From Azorinus chamasolen (taxonomy: Eukaryota > Mollusca > Bivalvia > Cardiida > Solecurtidae), in contig OY755238.1 in NCBI GenBank assembly GCA_963576725.1, forward strand, positions 25,221,834-25,285,833: 64,000 nucleotides of DNA, given 5' to 3'. Below are positions 1 through 10,097 of this stretch, in pieces (the stretch's first letter is position 1; each line of letters begins with the position of its first letter). The notes beneath the pieces were generated by a model. It had not been told where the DNA came from and did not search any database. It saw only the letters and a list, made by a program, of their open reading frames with translations. The translations under genes were made by a program, and so were the position numbers.

Positions 1-9
1 GGAAAAGGG
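1..9. mobile_element. TTAA-A MITE, right tip only
   Basis: The window opens on the last bases of an A-type MITE (AAAAGGG) followed by TTAA at 10-13. The same end with the same following sequence recurs at 31878-31913. Confidence 0.6.
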
Positions 10-35
10 TTAAATGGAAAATCTTAAATAGTGTT

Positions 36-233
36 TAGTAGAACCTGTCTTAAGTGGCCATCAAAAATATGTATAATTATGGATCTGTGAGGCAGTTTAA
101 TGCAGGTCAAAAGTAATGCAGAAGTTCCTATATCAGCTTCCTGCATTACTTTTGTCCTGCACTAAAGCAACCACCTGTGTTATAAGACTCCTGTGTTCAA
201 AACACGAATGGTCATTTAAGACAGGTTCTACTA
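36..233. mobile_element. TA-C2 palindromic MITE
   Basis: The outer 17 bases (TAGTAGAACCTGTCTTA) are repeated perfectly in inverted orientation at 217-233. An inner stem pairs a GCAGGTCAAAAGTAATGC arm with GCATTACTTTTGTCCTGC. It lies about 170 bp upstream of the PIGT exon, presumably in a PIGT intron. Confidence 0.8.
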
Positions 234-404
234 TAGATGCTGATGGGAGAACCTATATGTCTGAACCTGTGGCTACAAAATGGGCAGCAACATTGTATTT
301 TCAAAATAAGAATTAGTCTTTATTGACTGATATTTGAGTAGATTGGTACACACCAAGGAAAACTTAGCCCAGGTTTGTCATGCCGGTCTGATTTCATACT
401 TCAG

Positions 405-2524
405 ATAAGACTCATTTCATACCAAGTCGAGACAGAAGCAATCCCTCCCAGCTTGAGATTGTGTTCAGACTGCGACCCAACTCTGTAACCAAGCTCAGCA
501 TGGAGTTTGATCGTGCCTTTCTGAAGTGGACAGAGTATCCTCCTGATGCCAATCATGGTTTCTATGTCAACTCTGCAGTCATCTCTATGGTAACCACATC
601 AGGTGAACAGTACACTGGAACTCAACAGTCAATGTCAACATTTGGAGAAAGGTATGAAAGTTTGTTTTTCTTTTTACACGTCTTTCTGGACATGCTGGAC
701 TTTTTTCGCCAGGGTGATTCTTATCGATATTTTTTTCATCTGCTTTAGCTCACAAATCATTTCTCTCTGTCACAGTTTTTATCCCCCCCCTCCCCCCACA
801 CACATAAAGTGTGACATCCACCTGTCTGTACATATGTCCTGCAAGTCTTGTGTGTACAACTCCTTATATTAATTCAAACTTTCACTGATGAACAATGTTG
901 ATGTGAGGATGAACCTAAAGAAGGGATTTTTTCTCAGACTATTTTTACTAGAGTTATTGGACATTGAATTTTTCTTGTTTGTTACTTTTTTCATAACATT
1001 TCACCTGCTAGGTGACACAGGTTTTCCTTTTGCATTACTGTTGTTAATGAAATTCTTGACAATCTGTTGTTCTGGATTTTTTAAAACTGAAGTTGAGCAG
1101 ATATTACCATATTCTTTTGTTTTTATTTTGGCTTAAATTGTAATAAAAGTACAATGCTGCTGGCAAATCTGGAACTTTCTTTTCTGCTGAAATGAACAAA
1201 ATAATGAATTAAAAAGATATGAGGCCAACACCCAAGCTATCTTTATACCTCTCACACAAATGGGTAGATAAAACACATCAATTAAAACATCTTTGAGAAT
1301 AGCTCCTTTATTTCTCCACTCAACCCCATGTTGTGACCACTGTTAAAATTTTTCTCTTTGAGATGATTCTAAAGAGGGGTTACAACTTGGGATTGAGTGG
1401 GGAAATGATAATTTCAGTATTTGAATATGCACATTGTCTGATCTGGGTCTTCTCTGTTGGCAAATGCATCAAAATACATCTCTGTTAGGTACAATCTGAA
1501 GCCATAAGATCTGGGTCTGCTCTATTTGCAAATGCTTTAAAAAGGTGTATTAATGGAGTAAATGGTTAAACAGGGTTTAAGATGACTGGTGATATTGTTT
1601 GTATATAATATAAGCATGCTACTAGTTGTACAATACAGTACTGTGTTGTTGTTTTGGCATAACTAGGTATCTGGTCAAAGAAAATATATCAAGTATTGTT
1701 TTGATACAAAATACTAGCAAACATGAGGTGAAGTTGAACCCTTGAGTTAAAATCTTTGAAATGCATTAATATATTTGACAGAGGGGGTGCATATTGTTTT
1801 TGCCTTGTCTGTTTGTTTGAAGACAACTTTAACGGTGGCGATAATTTTGTAACCGTTGCACATACATACTTCAAACTTGGCATGCATGTGTAACTTATGT
1901 AGGCGAACATTTTTAAGGGTGATTTATTAAGGTCAAGGTCATATATCAAGGTCAAATTACGGGTCAACTTTATATTGGCTACAGTTGGGGCATAGTGTTT
2001 CACAAACACATCTTATTTTATTTATATTATTCCATAAACAAACAGAGCAGACTGAACAGACAGCTCCTACAAGGGCCACATGATAAGCGTCACTGCATGA
2101 ATCATTTTCTATTAAATTTTCAGTGAAATAATCTTTTTACTCTACACCAATTTTGTTTCTCTGCAGTATGACAGATGAGTCGAGTCAGTTTTTCTTGCGG
2201 CTACACACAGAGAGTCTACTTGTATCACTGCCAACGCCTGACTTCAGTATGCCGTACAATGTGATATGCCTGGCTTGTACAGTGGTAGCCATTGCCTTTG
2301 GATCTCTCCATAACCTCACAACCCGCAGCTTTGTAACTATTGACCCTGATAAAGCCAAACCTAATATACTACAACGACTGAAGAATTACTTCAAGAAAAA
2401 CAAGGCTGTTGATGAAAAGAAAGGACAGGAACAGAATGTGGCTGAATCCGAGTCTAAATCTGATGACAATAAATTGGAGGAAGGAAAAAAGAAAACTGAA
2501 GTAGAAAAAGATGAAAATAGATGA
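405..2524 (+). CDS. PIGT: GPI transamidase component PIG-T, last two exons
   Basis: PIG-T is a subunit of the ER-membrane GPI transamidase, which transfers preassembled GPI anchors to proteins. Two exons are visible. Exon 405-651 follows an acceptor (ACTTCAG) and ends at a GTATGA donor; it encodes NSVTKLSMEFDRAFLKWTEY and then DANHGFYVNSAV, a hallmark PIG-T block. Exon 2167-2524 follows TTTCTCTGCAG and encodes FFLRLHTESLLVSLPTPDFS, then the MPYNVICLACTVVAIAFG membrane segment, then a tail. The exons join in phase through a split AGT codon (AG at 650-651, T at 2167). Family knowledge: vertebrate PIG-T ends in the same order of lumenal block, single TM and short cytosolic tail. Here the tail after the TM is about 63 residues and rich in Lys and Glu, some 35 residues longer than I recall for vertebrates. 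The N-terminal exons lie left of the window. The 1.5-kb intron holds two repeats. Confidence 0.93.
1284..1430. mobile_element. J-family hairpin MITE in PIGT intron
   Basis: CTCCTTTATTTCTCCAC and CCCCATGTTGTGACCAC on the left are mirrored by GTTACAACTTGGGATTG and GTGGGGAAATGAT on the right. The extended ends match the copy at 62917-63068, including the flanking TAAAACAT and TTTCAGTATTTG. Confidence 0.7.
1778..2022 (+). mobile_element. 2HP element Q1, truncated copy in PIGT intron
   Basis: It carries the ATTGTTTTTGCC lead, one core unit (ACTTTAACGGTGGCGATAAT) and a 3' end that matches the fuller copy at 6280-6792, including the terminal hairpin GTGTTT-CAC-AAACAC at 1995-2009 and then ATCTTATTT. 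The 5' hairpin is missing. Confidence 0.65.
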
Positions 2525-2658
2525 TGTTACTGAATCTATTAGTTTACAGTGCTATATTGGATCCAGATATAGTTGTATGCCTGTTAACTCATTTCCTCCT
2601 AGACTTTTTTTAGACCCAACATCTTCGAATTAATCTACTGAAAAAGGAGAATTAACTA

Positions 2659-2861
2659 CAATAAAAGCTCTCTTAACAGGACATTAAATTAAGTATAAAT
2701 ATCGGTCTTGGAGACAGGTGACAGCTTAATGCAGGGTGGAAGTCATGCAGAAAGCTCCTCTAGGAGCTTTCTGCATGACTTTCACCCTGCATTAAGCAGT
2801 CACCTGGCTTAAGTATCTTAATTCTTCTCTACTAGAATTCCGGTTAAGAGAGGTTTTGCTG
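2659..2861. mobile_element. TA-C MITE nested in TTAA-F
   Basis: It is flanked by TA on both sides (2657-2658 and 2862-2863). The ends CAATAAAAGCTCTCTTAA and TTAAGAGAGGTTTTGCTG are inverted copies. The core stem reads to an AGCTCCTCTAGGAGCT apex. Removing it restores AACTAGAAAAG, which matches the uninterrupted F copy at 54977 (AACTAGAGAAAAGG). Confidence 0.85.
2660..2665 (+). promoter_or_regulatory. candidate PIGT poly(A) signal inside a MITE end
   Basis: This AATAAA lies about 136 nt past the PIGT stop. It arises within the terminal repeat of the nested TA-C MITE, where other copies read CAGTAAAAC. Whether it is used is inference. Confidence 0.35.
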
Positions 2862-3045
2862 TATAGAAAAGTGAACTTCAAGAATTTTGTAGTTATTAAA
2901 CCATTGTGATAAATAGAGCATTAATATTTTGCTCCTATGAAGCAAATGCTCTATTTATCACAATGGTAACAAAAATGAAGTTTATAGAGGAGCAAAAAGG
3001 TGTCTGTAGGAGGGAATGTTTTAACTTTGTTAAAAAGAAGATTAA

Positions 3046-3264
3046 CACATTCCCTCCTAGTAATGCATTTTTGTGCTTCTATAAAATTCATATTTGAAAC
3101 CATTGTGATAAATAGAGCATTTGCTCCATAGGAGCAAATGCTCTATTTATCACAATGGTTTCAAGACTACACAATTCTAAAATTCTTCTTTTCTACAGTT
3201 AATGCTCCTTTTCGGTATATTTATTCAAAGAGGTTGGGTCTAAAATAGTCTAGGAGGGAATGAG
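3046..3264. mobile_element. TTAA-F MITE
   Basis: TTAA at 3042-3045 and 3265-3268 bracket ends ACATTCCCTCCTAG and CTAGGAGGGAATGAG. The central palindrome is GAAACCATTGTGATAAATAG with its inverse, with apex TGCTCCATAGGAGCA. Confidence 0.85.
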
Positions 3265-3581
3265 TTAACTCTTTATCTCGCTGTGAAAAAAATAATGTCT
3301 ACACAAATAAGGATCTGGTGCAATTTTGACTACACATGTACTTCTGATTTAATCAAGCTTTTGTGAAACTATTGATTGAGTGTCAAACAGCTTGGATCTT
3401 CTTGAGACACCAAATTACTCAGCATCTCATTTCAAGCTTTTTGCAACTGCAAGTCAAATCGCCGATAGCGAGATTTGGGTTTAAGATAGTGCATTCCAGT
3501 GAAATTGAAATGAACTGCCTGAGTTTTTAAGCATTTGCATATCTACTGCAATTGATTCAGTGTGTGATCAGAGGTAAATCC

Positions 3582-3760
3582 TGGGTCCATGCTTATAAAG
3601 GTTTTAGTTGAGTCTGAGTTTCATTCTCAAGCTTTTGATTGGTCAGATTTGAGTTCTCAAGCTTTTGATTGGTCAGATTTGAGCCAAAGGCTCAAATCTG
3701 ACAAATCAAAAACTTGAGACAAACTCAGATTCAACTAAACGTTTTATAAGCATGGACCCT
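3582..3760. mobile_element. I-family foldback element
   Basis: Ends GGGTCCATGCTTATAAA and TTTATAAGCATGGACCC are inverted. The left arm carries TCAAGCTTTTGATTGGTC twice in tandem and the right arm has it once, inverted. The copy at 15320-15502 has the same arrangement. Confidence 0.8.
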
Positions 3761-3778
3761 GATTAAATTTGTAGTTAA

Positions 3779-3976
3779 CCCATTCCCTCATAGGCGATTT
3801 TTAGACCCAACCGGTTTGAATAAATCTACCGAAAAGGAGCATATACTTGAGAAAAGGAATATATTAGAATTGTGTAGTTTTGAAATCATTGTGATAAATA
3901 GAGCATTTTCTCCATACTCCTTTTTGTTACATTTATTCAAGAGGCTGTGTCCAAGAATAGTCTAGATGGGAATGAG
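3779..3976. mobile_element. TTAA-F MITE with deleted hairpin apex
   Basis: It is bracketed by TTAA at 3775-3778 and 3977-3980, with ends CCCATTCCCTCATAGG and CTAGATGGGAATGAG. The second half of the core stem is lost, leaving only GTGATAAATAGAGCATT. Confidence 0.75.
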
Positions 3977-4084
3977 TTAACCAGAGCTCTGTTTTTCTCA
4001 TGTACATGTCATTGAATCGTTTGTAACTCTTTGCATTTTGTTTTTTTCCATTTACATTTTTCCTTGCCCTAGTGAACAAGTTTG

Positions 4085-4290
4085 CGTGGCTTTGTCACTT
4101 CATGAATATTCATTAACATAATTCTTATGATGTAACATTTTCAATGGAATTATTGGTTTCGTCAAAAAGTGTAGGGTCAGGTCTATATAATTCTGTAAGA
4201 AAGCAGAGCAGACACTGGTCACACAGATCCTACATTGGCTGTTTGATCTGGGTCTACTCTGTTTGAAAAGGCATTATTATGGATTTAGTA
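4085..4290. mobile_element. degenerate TTAA-A MITE
   Basis: Recognised by CATGAATATTCATTAACAT followed by a core of AGCAGAGCAGACACTGGTC and GATCTGGGTCTACTCTGTTT. No clean TTAA ends remain. Confidence 0.55.
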
Positions 4291-4329
4291 ACATGATATA
4301 TGATACTATTCAGTACATGTAGTTACGTA

Positions 4330-4519
4330 CAGTAAAACCCTCTAAAACGACCTGTTTATGAATAAACATGGCTGTCTTTATAAGCAGCTGGTTGCTTAAT
4401 ACAGGATGAAAGTTATGCAGAAAGCTCTGCATAACTTTAGTCCTGCATTAAGCTACCACCTGCCTTTGCCAGTGTGAATTATGCCCCTTTTTGCTGGTCG
4501 CATTAAAGGGGTTTTACGC
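4330..4519. mobile_element. TA-C1 MITE
   Basis: It starts CAGTAAAACCCTCTAAAACG after TA and ends AAAGGGGTTTTACG. The inner stem GCTTAATACAGGATGAAAG pairs with its inverse around a shortened apex (GAAAGCTCTGC). Confidence 0.75.
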
Positions 4520-4724
4520 ACCTATATTCAGATCATGTATTTATTTACCTATAGACTCCTTACAGGGTAGGCAAGTATTCTGGACTACAGTAACATCTGT
4601 CTTTACCCTTCATCTCATGGACATTTAGTAAGAAATATTGACATGAATATTGATTAGTGTAAGCTTTACATAGGCATAATGACCAAGTGAATATTTTACT
4701 ATGGCAGAAACTGTAGAATTATTT

Positions 4725-5634
4725 TTATACGCCCGAAGGGACGTATTATGGTATGGCGCATGTCGTCCGTCCGTCCGTCCGCACTCACCAAAGGGTAGTT
4801 GTGTGACTTTTTCTAACTAGTCGCACAAGTAAAATCATTAACCTGGCCATCTCTTGTGACATTAACCTGGCCATTTCTTGTGACATTAACCTGGCCAGTT
4901 GTGGGACATAGGGTTAGGGTTAGCTTCCAGATCATTCTTTTCCAAAGTTAGAGCCAAAAATAGTTTTACTTGTGGGACTAGTCCCACAAGAAAAGATCAA
5001 AGGAAAAAGTCACACAACTACCCATTTGTTAGTGTGTCCGTCCGTCCGTCCGTTAGCAATTTCTTGTGCAACTAACTCCTCCTTTATTTTTCAACATAAT
5101 TTCTTCAAACTTTCAGGAATGATAGATACTGATGTGTAGTTGTGCATATTAGTGAGATAACTCTCATATCATTTTTCATTCTGGAGTTATTGCCCTTTGA
5201 TAGTTTCGGGTAGCAATTTATTGTGCAACTAACTCCTCCTTTATTTTTCAACATAATTTCTTCAAACTTTCAGGAATGATAGATATTGATGTGTAGTTGT
5301 GCATATCAGTGAGATAACTCTCATATCATTTTTCATTCTGGAGTTATTGCCCTTTGATAGTTTCGGGTAGCAATTTTTAATTATTTGTTGTAAAGAAAAT
5401 GTTTCTTTGTTATTCCTTTTACCTGCTACTTTTATTTTAAAATAAATGCTCCTTTTTCAGCTTTCAGTAGGCCCAAAGACAAATAAAAGATTACTATTAC
5501 AATAAGCAGTTTTACTCTCCTTGCTATTGCCTTAGCCCTAATAGACCTCATATGCGCAACTTCTGAAGGTTCACACATTGTGTAAATAGAACAGCCTTCG
5601 GGCGTATATTGCCCCGTCTCACGGTGCTCTTGTT
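4725..5634 (+). mobile_element. 2HP element N (pearl/Helentron-like)
   Basis: The 5' end forms a hairpin (ATACGCCC-GAA-GGGACGTAT, 4727-4747), followed by a GTCC microsatellite. The core is a 156-157 bp unit repeated about 2.1 times from 5056 (GCAATTTCTTGTGCAACTAA). The 3' end has CCTTCGGGCGTAT, inverse to the 5' end, and then hairpin CCGT-CTC-ACGG (5614-5624) and TGCTCTTGTT. It has no ORF, so it must be mobilised in trans. Confidence 0.75.
4782..5036. mobile_element. P-family TIR element inside N
   Basis: Perfect 20-bp inverted repeats at 4793-4812 and 5004-5023 (GGGTAGTTGTGTGAC outward) sit in looser outer repeats beginning CACTCACC and CACACTAAC. The inside carries three tandem copies of ATTAACCTGGCCA. 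It splits the GTCC tract of N. Confidence 0.8.
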
Positions 5635-5707
5635 ATAACATTTTATATGATCCATAGGCAAACAGAGCAATCCCTGATCAGACGACTCCTACAGGAGCCA
5701 TATAAAC

Positions 5708-5818
5708 TCCCTCTAGGAGCTTTCTACATAACTTTCATCCTGCATTAAGCAACTATCTGTCTAAAAATATCTAAATTCTTCTCTACTAGAATTCCGGTTT
5801 AGAGTGTTTTTTTCTGTA
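5708..5818. mobile_element. TA-C MITE, right half
   Basis: Starts inside the apex (CTCTAGGAGCTTTCTACAT) and ends GAATTCCGGTTTAGAG with a T-rich remnant of the TIR before CTG. The left half is absent. Confidence 0.65.
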
Positions 5819-6279
5819 GTCCATTTGAGAACCTCAGTGTTAAAAGGGTTAAGACTAGCGTGAAAACAGGACCATATGTAGCTGAAGTTTGGCTAATCCC
5901 TGTGTTCTATCTGTTTGTGTATGTTCTTAGCACAGCTTGTGCTTTTTGAGAGTGAATGCATTTTTACATCAATTGTGATACTTGATATTGAGTGATTTTG
6001 AATTACATGTATCTGGGTGTTGAATTTATTCTAAATGTTTGTCGTCGTTGTTGGTTTTGTGTGTGCTCTTGTAAGTTTTGTTTTTAGGTGTTGCATATTT
6101 GATATACATAGAAGCTTTACCATGCAAAAAGCTTGTACATAGTGCAGATCAAAACCAGGTTTAAAATGTCATGATTGAGTGATCCTTGCTGGGCATTAAA
6201 CTAAGAAAGATCCAGACACTTTGTTCATGTGTGATGGAAACTTTTTGACTTTTGAAGTGTTAATGTAAATGTGTTTTTT
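5819..6279. other. unassigned AT-rich stretch
   Basis: I see no ORF, splice-supported exon, palindrome or match to the other repeats here. Confidence 0.5.
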
Positions 6280-6792
6280 TATGCCCCCCAGATCAGATCT
6301 GGGGGGGGCTTATTGTTTTTGCCCTGTCTGTTTGTTTGTTTGTTTGTCAGCAACTTTAACATTGGTCATAACTTTTTAGCCAGTACAGATAGAGACGTGA
6401 TATTTGGTATGCATATTTATCTCATAAAGCCACACAGTTTGAGGGGTGAAATGTCAAGGTCATCTTTGAAGGTCAAAGGTCACCAACATTAACATTGGCC
6501 ATAACGTTTGAACCAGTAGATATACAGCCTTGATACTAGTATGCATGTGTATCTCATGAAGCCGCACAGTTTGAGGGGTGACATGTCAAGGTCATCCTTT
6601 ATGGTCAAAGGTCACCAACTTTAACATCGGCAATAACTTTTGAACCAGTAGAGGTACAGACTTGATATTTGGTATGCATGTGTACCCCATGAAGCTGCAC
6701 AGTTTGAGGGGTGACATGTCAAGATCAAGGTCATCCTTCAGGGTCAAATATCATATCGAGGGGACATAGTGTTTCACAAACACATCTTTTTC
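6280..6792 (+). mobile_element. 2HP element Q1
   Basis: The 5' hairpin pairs CCCCCCAGATC with GATCTGGGGGG. ATTGTTTTTGCC and a GTTT microsatellite follow. The core holds about three 120-130 bp units (ACTTTAACATTGGTCATAAC; GGTCAAAGGTCACCAAC). The 3' end is the hairpin GTGTTT-CAC-AAACAC (6769-6783) and ATCTTTTT. Confidence 0.75.
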
Positions 6793-6830
6793 ATTGTTAA
6801 AATGTTCATATGAATATTTTTCCATTAACA

Positions 6831-7062
6831 GTTTCCTTCATATATAATTATATGCCTTTTTTACACTTTTTCAAACAGATTAGACTCAGATCAGAAGGCA
6901 CCTGATCAGGGTCTACCAGTTTTCTCATGAAACCATCATAAATGTGACACTACAGTTACTGCCAATACCAAATATTTATGTGTACAAATGGCATTATTAA
7001 ATTTCAGCTAATAAATAACCATGCTGTCATTTTTCTTTCATGTATATTAAACAGGGAAAGGG
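6831..7062. mobile_element. TTAA-A MITE
   Basis: TTAA at 6827-6830 and 7063-7066; the right end is CAGGGAAAGGG. The core reads AACAGATTAGACTCAGATCAG and CTGATCAGGGTCTACC, with much of the apex deleted. Confidence 0.7.
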
Positions 7063-7140
7063 TTAAACAGTTAAGTTCCTTTAATAAGAAAGAGCAAACT
7101 TTACCAAAAAGAATTTAATGGCAGATAGTATCGACCTTAT

Positions 7141-7318
7141 CATAGGGTTACACTAACTTACATCAAGTATTTTGTGTTAAAGGCAGGTGGATGCTTAAAG
7201 CAAGGTGAAAGTCCTATAGGAGCGTTCTGTTTTACTTTCACCTTGCTTTAAGCAACCACCTGCCCAAAAGACCAACTAATTAACACAATTTAGTGGTCGT
7301 TATAGAGAGGTTTTACTG
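7141..7318. mobile_element. TA-C1b MITE
   Basis: The right end TTATAGAGAGGTTTTACTG is intact and followed by TA. The left TIR is degraded, but ACATCAAGTATTTTGTGTTA marks the subfamily. The core uses GCTTAAAGCAAGGTGAAAG and its inverse, apex TCCTATAGGAGCG. Confidence 0.75.
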
Positions 7319-7375
7319 TATAGGGAACACCACTATGTAGTGACCACTTAATGAATAAACGCAGGTGTCCTTTAA

Positions 7376-7603
7376 CCTTTACCCTGTCAATATTCATGTA
7401 AGAAATAATGATGTCATGAATAGTGATTAGATTTATTTTTTAATGGCACATGAATAAAGGAAATGTTGGCCATTGCAGAAACTGTAGAGTATCATTTCAT
7501 TAGCAAAGAGAGCAGACCCTGATCATGTGGCGTCTACAGGTGCAATCTGATCTGGATCTACTCTGTTTGCAAAGGCTTAGACAGGCACAATTATAGAGTA
7601 ACC
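7376..7603. mobile_element. TTAA-A MITE
   Basis: Begins after TTAA (7372-7375) with CCTTTACCCTGTC and CATGTAAGAAATAATGATG. The core has GAGCAGACCCTGATC and GATCTGGATCTACTCTG. The right end stops at TAGAGTAA without the GGG. Confidence 0.65.
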
Positions 7604-8440
7604 ACCGGTCTTAAAAATCCAGAATTAGCTAGAATCCAATATCCATTTAAGGTGAGTCTCCACCAGTTTTACTCAAACTACTGTGATTAATCAAGAAACA
7701 TTACCATAAAGGGATTGGGGTCAAGTTCTCTCCACTAAAAACAGGCAAATAATTATGTTCCTTAGGTGATTCTTGTCCTAAAGAATGAATTGACACAAAT
7801 AAAATAGCACTGTTGGAGTACATGTGTATGGTTATATCTCACGACCTGAAGACATATAAAACCCATATCTTTTATAATCTAAGAGAAAGACTGATATACT
7901 GGATGTTCATTTAGGGGTTAAGTTCATATTCCCTGTTATTAGTACTACTAAAATGGTTTTCACAGTACAATTTTATTTAGGAAGGACATATTGTGACCAA
8001 ACTTGGTATACGGGTATACATGTAGTTTGCACAGAGGCAAAGGTTGTATAGCCCCGGATTGCCTGGGGTCAACGTTAATATCTTTTTCACTAAAATAGAA
8101 AAACATACGAAGATTGGGACTGAAAGAGGGGATATCATATTCTAGGTTCAAGGTCATATTTTTACACCATTATTGTTATGTACAGGTCAGGATTGCCATC
8201 ATTAAAAGTATAAAAATAAAAAAAAACTTGTTTTCTTGGTATTTTCACGTTTCTTGTTAGTCATTTGATCACTTCATGTTCATTTTGTTGTCACAACAAC
8301 GAAGTTGTTTTTGCATTTTTCCATGTCTATTGTATCACTTAAGTGTCAATATATTTCGATAATAAAAAAATCAGTGTTGTTGTTTTAAATGTCCCTGCCT
8401 CACTTGCAGTGTTTAGAATATTGTATTGTTCACGTATTAA
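7604..8440. other. unassigned stretch
   Basis: No gene or named family is recognised. Part of it (7970-8160: TATTGTGACCAAACTTGG) has the phrasing of mollusc dispersed repeats, but nothing in this window matches it. Confidence 0.45.
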
Positions 8441-8579
8441 CCCTTTCCCTCATATAAACGCGTTTTCATGCATTACAAACAGTGTAGATCTAGATCAGAC
8501 GGCTGCTCGAGGTAACTATTTTGTTCATGAATATTCAGTAGGTATTGAAATTCGGACTAAACACAGAACAGGGAAAGGA
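8441..8579. mobile_element. TTAA-A MITE, internally deleted (139 bp)
   Basis: TTAA at 8437-8440 and 8580-8583. Ends CCCTTTCCCTCATATAAACG and AACAGGGAAAGGA. The core stops after GATCAGACGGCTGCTCGAGG and resumes at TTGTTCATGAATATTCAG. Confidence 0.8.
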
Positions 8580-8635
8580 TTAATGGTTTAGCAAACTGAC
8601 TATTGTAAATCCCAGCTAATGCGACAACCTAAAAA

Positions 8636-8741
8636 CACAGGGATCTGGACCGCTTCATGGGGGTCTATATGTACTATATAATAACGTTATTATATACATG
8701 TAGTACATGTAGACCCACACGAAGCGGTCCAGACCCCTGTG
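8636..8741. mobile_element. D-family 106-bp palindrome
   Basis: CACAGGGATCTGGACCGC at the left is inverted at the right with one mismatch. The centre TATAATAACGTTATTATA is a perfect palindrome. It is nested in the C1 MITE. Confidence 0.75.
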
Positions 8742-8860
8742 CCTTAAAGATGTATAAATCTGGGTGCTAGATGCAGGTGGTAGCTTAATGCAGAAAATTT
8801 CTGCATTACTTTGTCCTGCATTAAGCAAATACCTGCTTATAAAGACAGACATGTTTATTT

Positions 8861-9159
8861 TTAGCTCGTCTGTTTCGAAGAAAAGTCGAGCTGTTGTGAT
8901 CAATGGGTCGTAGTCGTTGTCGTCGCCGTCGGCGTGCAAAAACTTTAATGTAGCTGATTACTCGAAAAGTATAAGAGTTGTCAACATGAACCTTCATAGG
9001 TTAATAGATCTCATTGACGGGAAGGCCCCTACATAAGAACCATAACTCCTGATTTCAAAATTTTGGAGTTATGGCCCTTTGTCGTTTTCAATTTTTTTTT
9101 AATTTAGCTGGACAAGTACCAAATCGGACGAGCGTTGGCGCCGCACGTGGCTCTTGTTT
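8861..9159 (+). mobile_element. 2HP element E, single-unit form
   Basis: The 5' end pairs AGCTCG (8863-8868) with CGAGCT (8887-8892). A short CG-rich tract follows in place of GTCC repeats, then GTATAAGAGTTGTCAACATG and GGAGTTATGGCCC. The 3' end is CCGCACGTGG then CTCTTGTTT. It is inserted in the right arm of the C1 MITE. Confidence 0.65.
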
Positions 9160-9186
9160 AAGTGGTCGCATTAGAGGGGTTCTACT

Positions 9187-10097
9187 GTATTGTAAAATGC
9201 TTGTAAAGAAAGTTTGGTGGGGCATATACTTGAATCGGGTTGTCTGTCTGGCCGCGTGTCCATCCACGTTTTGTACGGGTTTCAAATTTCTTCAAGGTTT
9301 GAGGATACCGGTGACCTGGTGTCTCGTCTGGGTCCAAACTGTTTACAAAATGTGACAGGTATCCTTACACTTAGGATTTGTATGCAATTCCCGGAACAAC
9401 TTTGGTAAAGGGATGTCAATGGAATACCCATGCCAAGTCTCATAAATTTCGGTCTTGTGCTTGCAGAGAAAACGTCGTTTGAAAATTGACAAATGGACTG
9501 ACGCCGGTTGGTGAACTTCGATGATAAGATTATTTAATTACTGCATGTAGTTAATGACAAGGTACAAGAACAAACACTTTTGAAAAAAGATAACGGCGTT
9601 TGTTCTGGTGCGTACACTTAAAAGAGGGTAGAAAGGAGACCGAAGAGCCTAGAACTGGAAAGGCAGTTTATACAAATGTATGTAGTGTATAGAGACTTGC
9701 ATTGAACGCATCTAGGAGTAGTAAGAGACTATGAGAATAACTAACAAGAAAATCATTGATGCGAAGCATCAAAAGGCGCGTATTACTGAATAATAATCAA
9801 ACCTATTTTATATAATATTTAAATATGGGGTAAAGTAACAACAAACATTTTATTTTTAGTTTACTGCATACATGTTTCAATTTACATCTTCATCAGGACA
9901 TAACAAAGTGGAATGGACGTCATATTTTTTTAATATAATATTTAAGTAATGTCAAAAAATGTCTAAATGTTTAAGACTACTCATATGGCCTTAGTTACTT
10001 AAAAAAAATCACCAGTTTCATCACAAAGGGCCCTTGAATCGGCAGCCATTTCAGTCGGTTGACCCTAGTTATACCCTTTCAGTCTCACACTGGACCC
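9187..10097. other. unassigned; probable old dispersed repeat
   Basis: 9200-9530 (GGGGCATATACTTGAATC; ACCGGTGACCTGGTGTC) reads like an old mollusc repeat, but no second copy lies in the window. The remainder is AT-rich with no credible exon. Confidence 0.4.

Larger units (their letters stand above)
2588..3020. mobile_element. TTAA-F MITE interrupted by a TA-C MITE
   Basis: It starts after TTAA (2584-2587) with CTCATTTCCTCCTAG and ends GGAGGGAATGTT before TTAA. Its core stem ACCATTGTGATAAATAGAGC pairs with its inverse near 2945-2966. It lies 64 bp past the PIGT stop codon, so it probably overlaps the 3' UTR. Confidence 0.75.
4600..5705. mobile_element. TTAA-A MITE split by element N
   Basis: The left part (4600-4723) reads ACATGAATATTGATTAG and GGCAGAAACTGTAGAATTA. 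After N the A sequence resumes at about 5635 with ATGATCCATAGGCAAACAG and the core CCCTGATCAGACGACTCC. The right part is cut at about 5705, where a TA-C fragment begins. Confidence 0.65.
8600..9186. mobile_element. TA-C1 MITE carrying two insertions
   Basis: The C1 backbone is the left TIR near 8604 (GTAAATCCCAGCTAATGCGAC), the core at 8775-8840 and the right TIR (GGTCGCATTAGAGGGGTTCT). Alignment to the clean copy at 34032-34236 shows D (8636-8741) and E (8861-9159) as extra sequence. Confidence 0.8.

Noticed and set aside
2906..3097. Small ORF with mirrored sequence near PIGT, and similar ones at 55088 and 61430
   Set aside because: They are translations of TTAA-F palindromes; nearly the same peptide (MINRAFAPIGANALFITMV) appears wherever the MITE is.
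4905..4925. Telomere-like AGGGTTAGGGTTAG
   Set aside because: Only two units, inside the P element. Too short to be an interstitial telomere.
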